Source: JAJTFW01 sp964534995 (GTDB taxonomy: Bacteria > Bacteroidota > Bacteroidia > AKYH767-A > OLB10). From it: a stretch of 33,151 bases of DNA. The notes beneath the pieces were generated by a model. The model searched no databases and had not been told where the DNA came from. It saw nothing but the letters and a program-made list of their open reading frames with translations. How positions within the stretch are numbered: the stretch's first letter is position 1; each line of letters begins with the position of its first letter. The position numbers and the translations under genes were made by a program. Shown here piece after piece: positions 1-8,300 of the stretch. The DNA lies in NCBI GenBank assembly GCA_964534995.1, contig CAZHSC010000037.1:1-33151 (forward strand), in the 5' to 3' direction.

Positions 1-2
1 TA

Positions 3-559
3 CCCGGTACAAAAAACGCCAAGTTCCCGCCCCGCCTGGCCTTCCGGGTCACTTCAAAACTCGACTCCAGAACAATATTGGATACAGGCGGAGCCGATCA
101 ACTCATTGGACGCGGGGACATGCTGCTATCCACAGGAAATGACTTGGTTAGGATTCAATGTGCATTTGTGGATACACCTGAAGTTGAATCTATTACAGAA
201 TACATTGGTAATCAACGCGCCTATCCTACACCTTATTTACTTCCTGAATATATTGGGGAGAGTGAATCCGGTGGTTCCGGAGGTGACATGGGCTCGGATG
301 ATTTAGATCCTCTTTTTGAAGAGGCTGCGCATATGGTTGTTCAGTTCCAGCAAGGATCTGCCTCTTTATTGCAGAGAAGATTAAAACTCGGATATAACAG
401 AGCGGGTCGGNNNNNNNNNNGGGTCGGTTGGTTGATCAACTGGAAGCTGCAGGTGTAATCGGTCCATTTGAAGGCAGCAAGGCAAGAGAAGTGAGGTGTA
501 AGGATTTGGCAAGTTTGGAACAATTATTGAAAGGCCTGAAATCTCCATCCGGTGTCTGA
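3..559 (+). CDS. ftsK: DNA translocase FtsK, C-terminal part (5' end outside window)
   Basis: FtsK is the membrane-anchored hexameric DNA pump that moves chromosome termini through the division septum. Only the end of the motor domain and the C-terminal gamma winged-helix domain are present. The segment containing RVTSKLDSRTILDTGGADQL and GRGDMLLST is the conserved end of the RecA-like motor. LLQRRLKLGYNRAGR followed by LVDQLEAAGVIGP is the gamma domain that reads KOPS-type polar sequences. The reading frame breaks at the ten Ns at 411-420: codons sit in frame 3 before the gap and in frame 2 after it. The same seven bases lie on both sides of the gap, so the break looks like an assembly artefact and the gene is probably intact, ending at the TGA at 557-559. 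The first few residues read PGTKNAKFPPRLAF where the family has a motif like GTIKANFPARLAF, so the extreme left edge may contain sequence errors. Confidence 0.93.
411..420. other. assembly gap (10 Ns) inside ftsK
   Basis: Ten Ns join two contigs. The seven bases before the gap (404-410) and after it (421-427) are identical, GGGTCGG. Removing the Ns and one copy (17 bases) restores one FtsK frame reading NRAGRLVDQ, the expected gamma-domain sequence. The true gap size is therefore probably zero with a 7-base contig overlap. Confidence 0.9.
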
Positions 560-572
560 TGGTTTGAAATTC

Positions 573-580
573 TATCTTTG
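573..580 (+). promoter_or_regulatory. putative Bacteroidota -7 element upstream of lolA
   Basis: TATCTTTG matches the Bacteroidota -7 consensus TAnnTTTG exactly. It lies just after the ftsK stop and 24 bases before the lolA ATG. I see no TTG at the expected -33 spacing, so only half of the promoter is supported. Confidence 0.5.
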
Positions 581-604
581 CCACCTCTCCGAAAACAACC
601 GAAT

Positions 605-1252
605 ATGAAAAAAATACTGGGTACACTGTTGGTAATCATCATCACCTGTACTTCACACCTTCAGGCGCAAACCGATCCTAAAGCTCAGGAAATACTTAAA
701 AATGTAAGTGCGAAGTACAAATCCTATTCTTCATTAAGCGCTTCTTTTAAACTGGACCGGCTTGACCAGAAAAGTAAAAAAACAGAATCCTTCAGCGGAA
801 CCATCCTTTTAAGCGGAGCCAGATACAATTTCGCACTTTCCGGACAAACAGTCATGTGTGACGGAAAAACCACCTGGACCTTCCTCAAAGAATCGAACGA
901 AGTTCAAATCAGTGAAGCCAGGTCTTCGGAAAATTCCATATCACCTACTACTATTTTTACCATGTATGAAAAGGGATTTAAATCGAAGTACCTTGGCGAA
1001 AAAGTGATGGCAGGTAAAAAGGTTCAGCAAATTGAACTTACACCAGATGATACCCGTAAAAATTATTTCAAAATTATTTTGAATATTGATAAGGCGGGAA
1101 ACTATGTGAGTGAAGCCAAGATTTTTGAAAAAAGCGGCGGTATCCTCACCTATTCCATTGTGAAATTCACACCCAATGCAAGCGTTTCGGAAGATGCTTT
1201 TACTTTCAATAAAGCGAAATTCCCCGGTGTGGATATTGTCGACTTAAGATGA
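605..1252 (+). CDS. lolA: LolA-like outer-membrane lipoprotein carrier protein
   Basis: This 215-residue secreted protein belongs to the LolA family, the periplasmic chaperone that ferries lipoproteins from the inner-membrane LolCDE complex to the outer membrane. The ATG at 605 starts a clear signal peptide (MKKILGTLLVIIITCTS, then a cleavage region at about residue 21, LQAQ). An upstream TTG at 578 is in frame but lies inside the putative promoter element and would precede the signal peptide with polar residues, so I chose 605. The mature part has the expected alternation of short amphipathic strands (for example SSLSASFKLDRLDQ, SFSGTILLSGARYNF, KKVQQIELTPDD) that make the open beta-barrel. 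It follows ftsK by 45 bases, an order common in Bacteroidota. Sequence identity between LolA proteins is low, so the call rests on length, fold pattern and neighbourhood. Confidence 0.85.
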   Translation: MKKILGTLLVIIITCTSHLQAQTDPKAQEILKNVSAKYKSYSSLSASFKLDRLDQKSKKTESFSGTILLSGARYNFALSGQTVMCDGKTTWTFLKESNEVQISEARSSENSISPTTIFTMYEKGFKSKYLGEKVMAGKKVQQIELTPDDTRKNYFKIILNIDKAGNYVSEAKIFEKSGGILTYSIVKFTPNASVSEDAFTFNKAKFPGVDIVDLR

Positions 1253-1365
1253 CAACCCATTATTCTAAACCCGGTAAACAGGGCATAATTTCAGCGCAAT
1301 CATCAATTTTTACTTAAAGTTTACAGGTTGTCCGAAATTACCAGAGATATGGTTTTGCATAAATA

Positions 1366-2130
1366 TCAGCGAATCGCGAATTTTACAGGTAAGGCGTAAC
1401 GTACCAGTGTAGGCTTCCCTTTTAGTTTACCCGGTATCCATGTGGGCATTTCTCTGATTACCCGAACCGCTTCCTTGTCGCAGGATGCGTCTAAACCCCG
1501 ATCGACATAAGGATAAAGTACTTTACCTTTTCTGGAAATAATAAAACTCACATAAACGATCCCTTGTACTTTGCCTTTCCTTGCATCAGCAGGGAATTTG
1601 ATGTTTTTATTGATATAGTCAAGAAGCGCCCTGTCCCCCCCTGGAAACTGAGGCATCTGATCAACCATATGCAGGGTGCGCGGGCTGGAGTAGTTTGTTT
1701 CCGCACTTTTATTTTTCGCAAACATCTTCCTGTACATGGTTTCAGGCACCGTATCCTCCTCAATAATCATGTTTCCATGGCAGTTATTATCCAGCAACTT
1801 AAAGGCAGCCGTATCCCCCAGGGCTAGCAATGAACTCCAGTCACGGCAAGCATGTTCCGGATTATTCATTTCCCAGTTCACCACACCGCGGTTGAAATAC
1901 GCTTCTTTGTTTCCTTCATTCTTTTCAATTTCCCGGGTAAAAAAAGAGCCGGCCTGCTCAAATTTTTTTTCAAGGATGAGTTCCGTTCCCTGTTTCAAAC
2001 TTCCTGTCACACTCTGCTGCTCCATCATTTGCTTTACTATGGAGTCATGCCCGGACTCCTGCGCCTCCGCTGTCAAGGTAAAAAACACGGAAATAAAGGG
2101 TAAATATTTTCTTGATATCGGCATCATCAT
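1366..2130 (-). CDS. secreted protein with TPR-like segment and TonB C-terminal domain
   Basis: The 254-residue product has an N-terminal signal peptide (about residues 1-23, ending LTAEAQ). A short TPR-like region follows (about 55-115, with KKFEQAGSFFTREIEKNEGN and AYFNRGVVNWEMNNPEHACRDW). The C-terminal 95 residues resemble the TonB C-terminal fold: PQFPGGDRALLDYINKNIKF, then VQGIVYVSFIISRKGKV, then AVRVIREMPTWIPGKLKGKP. Classical TonB couples the ExbBD proton motor to outer-membrane receptors through an inner-membrane anchor. This protein has a cleavable-looking leader instead, so it is probably a periplasmic TonB-C-fold protein of the kind Bacteroidota carry in many copies, and its partner is unknown. 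Three consecutive ATG codons occur at the start; the first is used here. It is convergent with lolA and lies downstream of the giant adhesin gene, separated from it by a likely terminator. Confidence 0.82.
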   Translation of the reverse strand: MMMPISRKYLPFISVFFTLTAEAQESGHDSIVKQMMEQQSVTGSLKQGTELILEKKFEQAGSFFTREIEKNEGNKEAYFNRGVVNWEMNNPEHACRDWSSLLALGDTAAFKLLDNNCHGNMIIEEDTVPETMYRKMFAKNKSAETNYSSPRTLHMVDQMPQFPGGDRALLDYINKNIKFPADARKGKVQGIVYVSFIISRKGKVLYPYVDRGLDASCDKEAVRVIREMPTWIPGKLKGKPTLVRYALPVKFAIR

Positions 2131-2252
2131 TTGTACTTATTCAGGGATTGGGTTCTTATCTTCCGCTAAAGGTACAAATAATCCGGTAATATGAACGAAA
2201 CAGAAGGATGCTTCTTCCGTCATTTCCTAAGGCTCCTAAACAGCCATAAAGT

Positions 2253-2297
2253 AAACAGACGGGAGCAAACAGAAATTTCCGGTGCACCCGTCTGTTT
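2253..2297 (-). terminator. likely terminator after the giant adhesin gene
   Basis: An 11-base perfect inverted repeat (AAACAGACGGG at 2253-2263 with its complement at 2287-2297) encloses a 23-base loop, 28 bases beyond the stop codon at 2325. The stem is strong but the loop is long and the trailing T-run on the minus strand is short, so efficiency is uncertain. Confidence 0.5.
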
Positions 2298-2324
2298 TTA
2301 AAACAGGCAGTTTAATATTTTCTT

Positions 2325-5300
2325 TTATCTGACCAGGCTAACGTGGCCAATTTTTTCATGCACCTTGCCCCACACATCGGTTACTTTTACAGCATATACA
2401 TAAACCCCTTCCTGGGCCGGTTCAGGTCGTCCTGCTACACTTCCGTCCCATGGTATATTATCAGCCCCTTCGCTATAGAAAATCTGATCACCCCAACGGT
2501 TGAAGATACTTAATTTCACATCGGCAATATAGATTCCTTTTATGTTGAATCCTTCATTCATGCCATCTCCGTTTGGCGTAAAGGCATTTGGAATCCACCA
2601 ACTGAATATGGGTTCAACACGTACGGGATGCTGAACGGAATCCCTGCAGCCATAGGCATTGGTGACCCACAATGTTACAATATAGGTGCCGGTGTCACTG
2701 TACGAATAGGAAGGTTCAAACTGCGAGGAAGTCCCACCGTCACCAAAGGTCCATGCATAGGACAATCCACCGGTTGATAAATTGATGAAATTGAAATCGG
2801 GACTGAGAATGGTCTGTGTGGCGGGATCGGGTTCAAATTCGGCAGACGGACCCGGGTAAATGGTCACCACATTGTTCATTGTAACTGTATTTACACAACC
2901 AGAATCGGAAATGACGGATAAACTGACATTATAACTTCCGCTTTGTGTATAGGTATGCGATGGATGCTGTACGTTTGATGTACCTCCATCGCCGAAATCC
3001 CATGCCCAGGAAACAACATTACCGGTACTGATATAAGAAGAATCCGTAAACTGAACCGTAATAGGCCCGCAACCCTGAGCGTTGATGTTACTGAAATGAG
3101 CTACCGGTAATGGATTTACGACAACCTGACCGAAGATGGTATCAGTACATCCATCACCACTCATCACCACCAGCATAACAGTATAGGTACCTGCCTGAGA
3201 ATAAATATAGGTGGGGTTCTCCTGACTGGAAGTACCGCTATTGTCCCCAAAGTCCCATGAGTAGCCGCTGATAACGCCTCCGTTAATAGTGGAAGTGTTG
3301 TTAAACTGCACCGCCGAATTCAGACAGGCAGTTCCAGCGCTAAATCCTGCAACAGGCAGTGGGCTGATGATCACATTGGTAGTGGCAGTAGCCCTGCATC
3401 CGTTCGCGTTAACAGTAGTCAGGGAAACGGTATAGGTACCCGCGGTGCTGTAAAGGTTACTTGCGGCAGCTGAAGCGGAGCTATTACCGTTGCCAAAATC
3501 CCAGTCCCATGAAACAATGTTGTTATTGGCGCCTGAACTGGTATCAGCGAAGGGAATATTAACACCCACACAGCCATTACCGGCCACAGGCTGAGGACTT
3601 GGGGCAGCAAAAATTTCAACCGAATCGGTGACGGTATTACTGCAACCGTGGTCGGAAGTAACCTGCAGGGTAACGGTGTAATAACCGGGCGCAGGGTAGA
3701 AATGCGTCGGGTTTTGCGCGGTATTGATGCTTGAGTCTCCCATATTCCATGACCAGGCACTTAGCGCGCCTAGCGTTAATGTGGAGTTATCCAGCAACTG
3801 AACCGGCTCATTCATGCAAACATCGCCGGCGGTAAATGCAGCCTGCGGTAATGGGAATACCGTAACCGTCCTGTTTATGCTTGCCTGGCAGCCCCCCGCC
3901 GAAGTAACTGTAAGGGTCACATTATAAGAACCTGCGGATGTATACGTATGCTGCGGATTGGCATTTATATCACTTGTATTGTCACCGAAATCCCAATTGT
4001 AACTAAAGGAACCTCCGCCGCTGATCTGTGTCTGGTCAAAGAAACTGGTAGTTCCGTTCAGACATACATCATTATGTGAGAAATCAGCAATGGGAACCGG
4101 AAATACATTGATACTTCTGTTTACAGTGTCACTACATCCATCCGCTGTTTGAACAATCAGCTGGACCTGATAAGTACCCGGGCTTGCATAATTATGAGCA
4201 GGGTGTTGTGATACATCAGTAGTTCCATCTCCAAAATTCCACTGCCAGCTGTTTATAGCCGCAGTACCTGCATGACTGGTATCTGTAAAGACAACAGGGC
4301 TTCCAAGACAGGCATTGGATACATCAAAACCACTTTGCGGTAACGCGTTTACAGTTGTTTGTACGGCTACCGTATCACTGCATCCTTTGTCAGTTAAAGC
4401 CACCAGCGTAACGGAGTAGTTGCCGGAGGTAGCGTACTGATGAGTAGGCTGCTGCTGCGCGGAGAAGGATCCATCCCCAAATTCCCAATACCAGGCGTTT
4501 ACACTGCCTGAAGGTACCGTGCTTTGATCGGTAAAGACGGATGGAGAATTCTGACAGGTGGCAGCGCTACTGAACGCGGCTACTGGCTTAGGATTGACAT
4601 TTACCATCCTGCTGCTTGTATGTTCGCAGCCCTGGTCGGAACCAATGGTTAAAGTTACATTGTAATTTCCGGGTGCAGTATAAAAATGAACCGGATCACT
4701 GAGGGAACTGGTAACACCATCTCCGAAGTCCCATGTGATATCACTGATATTTCCATTGGTAAGCAATGAAGTATTATAGAAAAAGGTGGAATCTCCTTCA
4801 CAAACATCCTGAACCGTAAAATCCGCTAATGGCATCGGATCAACCGTTACCGACTGCAGCACCGTATCGCTGCAGCCTGAATTGGTGGACACAATCAGCG
4901 AGACATTAAATACTCCCTCACCGGCAAACTGATGCTGCGGTTGTTGTTGTTGTGAACCGGTACCATCACCGAAATCCCATGCCCATGCCGTAATAACCCC
5001 ACCTGATACAGAAGAACCGTCAACAAATGCCATCGGACTGCCTTCACATACATCAAGCGCTGTAAAGGAAGCAACGGGTACCGGCGTAATCTGAACAGGT
5101 GCGCTCGCCGAGTCGACGCAACCGAATCCGGAGGTTGCCACCAGCGTCACGTTATAATTACCCGGATTTTGATAATTAACGAAAGGCTGCTGGCCGGAAG
5201 AATTTTGACCATTTCCGAAATTCCATGCCCAACTGGTAATGGTGCCACCGGGTATACTTGTGAAATTATTAAAATAAGTGGTGGCACCGATACAGGCACT

Positions 5301-8300
5301 GTTTGCGGTAAAGTTAACAACCGGTAAAGGCTGGAAACTTACGTTATTGGTAAATGTTGCTGTACAGCCTCCCGCATCCGTTATGGTAACCTGGTAGCTG
5401 CCTGCAGTTGATACGTTAATAGACTGGGTTACTTCACCTGTTGACCACAGGTAGCTGGCACCCGAGTTACCGGCATCCAGACTCACGGTGCTGCCCTGAC
5501 AATCGACAACATTTACCGGATTCGAAGATAATCCTGTTCCTCCTTCAATTACATTGAATGAACCCGAGCCCTGGCAACCCGCTGCATTGGTAACCACCAC
5601 ACTGTATTGTCCGGGAGATGATACCACTATACTTTGTGTTGTCTCTCCGCCTGGCGACCACAGATAATTCATACCAGGATTGCCCGCATCCAGCACGGAA
5701 CTGAAGCCCGCGCAAAAGAAGGAGTTGGCACCGGTAACCGCTGGTGTAGGAGTTGTAGAAACCTGAATGGTATCGCTGTCGGTACAGCCACCCGCGTTGG
5801 TAACAGTAACCACATACGAAGTTGCGACAGCAGGATTAACATAAACCGTAGCTGTTGTGGCTCCGTTATGCTGCCAGTAATAACTGCCGCCACCGCTTGC
5901 AGTCAGCGACGTTGTTGTACCATCACATATGATTTTATCGGGTCCGGCAGATGCTACGGGCAAGGCATTAATGGCCACCCGAACGGTATCATTTTTTGTA
6001 CATCCGTTGGGTGCCGTTACCGTCACAATATAATTAATTGTTGAGGCCGGCGAAACGGTGATTCCGGCGGTAGTGGCACCGCCAGGATTCCAGCTATAAG
6101 TACCACCTCCGGTAGCAGTCAGATTTACTGTATTACCCTGGCAGGTTGTAACATCCGGGCCCGCATTTGCATTCGGCAAAGTGCGAACCACCACACGAAC
6201 ACTGTCACGACCTGTGCAACCATTGGCATCGGTCACCAAAACGTAATAAGTAGAAAACGAAAGCGGAGAAACAGTAATGCTTGCCGTAGTGGCACCGCCG
6301 GGAGTCCATGAATAGGAAGTTCCTCCGGACGCCGTTAGTGTGGCACTTTGTCCTGTGCAAATTATCTGCTGTGTACCCGCATCCGCTGCCGGAGGAGGAT
6401 TAACGGTAACATTTTGCATTAATGTATCAGAACAACCATGTGATGTTGTTCCGATGAGTGTTACCTGATAACTTCCTGCGGTTGTATAAGTGATTACCGG
6501 GCTTGCCTGGGCAGAAGTCTGTCCGTTTCCAAAACTCCACTGCCAGTTACTTATAGCACCGTTTGAAGAGGTGCTTGTATTGTTAAAGGTTACAGAACCA
6601 CCCTGGCAAATGATAGTGGGCGAAGAGGTAAAGGAAAGGCTTGGCTGAGGATATACCTGAAGTGTACGGGTTAGCGTTCCCGAGCATCCTCCCGGTGTTT
6701 CAACCTGCAGACTTACATTGTAATTGCCGGGACTTGCATACACATGTTGAGGATGTTGCAATGAAGAAGAGGTTCCATCGCCGAAATTCCAGCTCCAGGA
6801 AACGATGTTACCGAAGCCGACACTTGACTGATCCGTAAATGAAAGAACCGTTCCTTCGCATCCTTCAATAAAATCAAAGGCAGCCGTTGGCATCGGATAA
6901 ATATTCAGCGTATCCGTCAGGGTGGAAGTACAACCAAGGTTGGAGGTTACGGTAAGGCCAATTGTATAAGCTCCGGGATTATTATATACATGCGTTGGAT
7001 TCTGGGCAAAACTGATGTTTCCGTCACCAAGGTCCCAGCTCCATCCGGTAATGGTGCCGCCGTTTACTGCCGAAGCGTCAAAAAAGAAAACCGTATCGTT
7101 GAGGCATTCATCATTGGGTGTAAATGCCGCCTGCGGCAGCGGATTAACCTGTACTGTATTGGCTATCGTTCCTGTACATCCGTTGGCATCCGTAACGGTT
7201 ACCGAATAAACTCCGGCAGCATTAACCGAAATGGACTGTGCAGTTGAACCCGTACTCCATAAATATGTTGAACCGGCGAAACCGGCATTTAAAGTGGCTG
7301 ATTGTCCCTGACAGATAGCCACCGCCGTTGAACTGCTGATAACCTGTCCCCCTACCGTTACCTGGGTCGAAACCGTGGTTGTACACCCAAACTGGTTGGT
7401 AACGGTAACCGTGTACGAACCCTGGCTATTTACCTGGATGGTTTGCGAGGTTGCACCGGTATTCCACTGATAGGAATTTCCGGATGCACCCGGGTCAAGG
7501 GTGGCACTGACGCCGCTACATATAAACACCCCGGCTGTTAATGAAGCCGGTGGGTTCTGGTTTACCGTAACGTTAACAAATGCGGTAGCCTGGCAACCAT
7601 TGCTGTCAATAACATTCACCGCATAGGTGGTTGATGCATTGGGAGTCACAGTAATGGTATCGTTGGTATTTCCCGAAGGGTTCCAGCTATAGGATACTCC
7701 TCCCCCTGCACTGAATGTAGCACTCTGACCCTGGCAAATACTAATATCCGGACTCACAGAGGGAACAGGCAACGGATTTACAAAAACATTTACGGTGTCC
7801 ATTCCCGTACATCCGTTGGCATCCGTAACGATAACAGAATAACTTGTATTGGTTGCCGGTGATACTACAATCGTACTGCCGGTTAATCCACCCGGAGTCC
7901 ATGAATAGGAAGTTCCGCCATTCGCTGTAATATTGGCGTTGGAACCAATGCAAATGGTGATATCAGGACCAGCAGCGGCCAGCGGCGGACCATTAACCTG
8001 TACAGTTTGCTGCATGGTATCGGAACAACCAAAGGCATTGGTCACTATCAGCATGGCGGTATAGGTGCCATTATTGGAATAGGTATGTGTGGGGCTGACA
8101 ACAGAAGTAGTATCTCCATCCCCGAAATCCCAGAAAATACCAGTTACACCGCCCGAAGATGTATTGGTAAATGTTATCGGTAATCCCTGACAGCTATTTC
8201 CATTTACCGTAAAGGATGCCAATGGCTGAGGGTTGACCGTAATATTCTGTGTAACCGTATCGGTACAACCCAGCGAATCTGTAATAACCAGCGTTGCGGA

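Noticed and set aside
78..458. A short stand-alone gene ending just after the Ns
   Set aside because: It is the FtsK frame shifted by the assembly gap; the real frame continues to 559.
578..604. Upstream TTG start for lolA
   Set aside because: It overlaps the -7 element and would put charged residues before a clean signal peptide that begins at 605.
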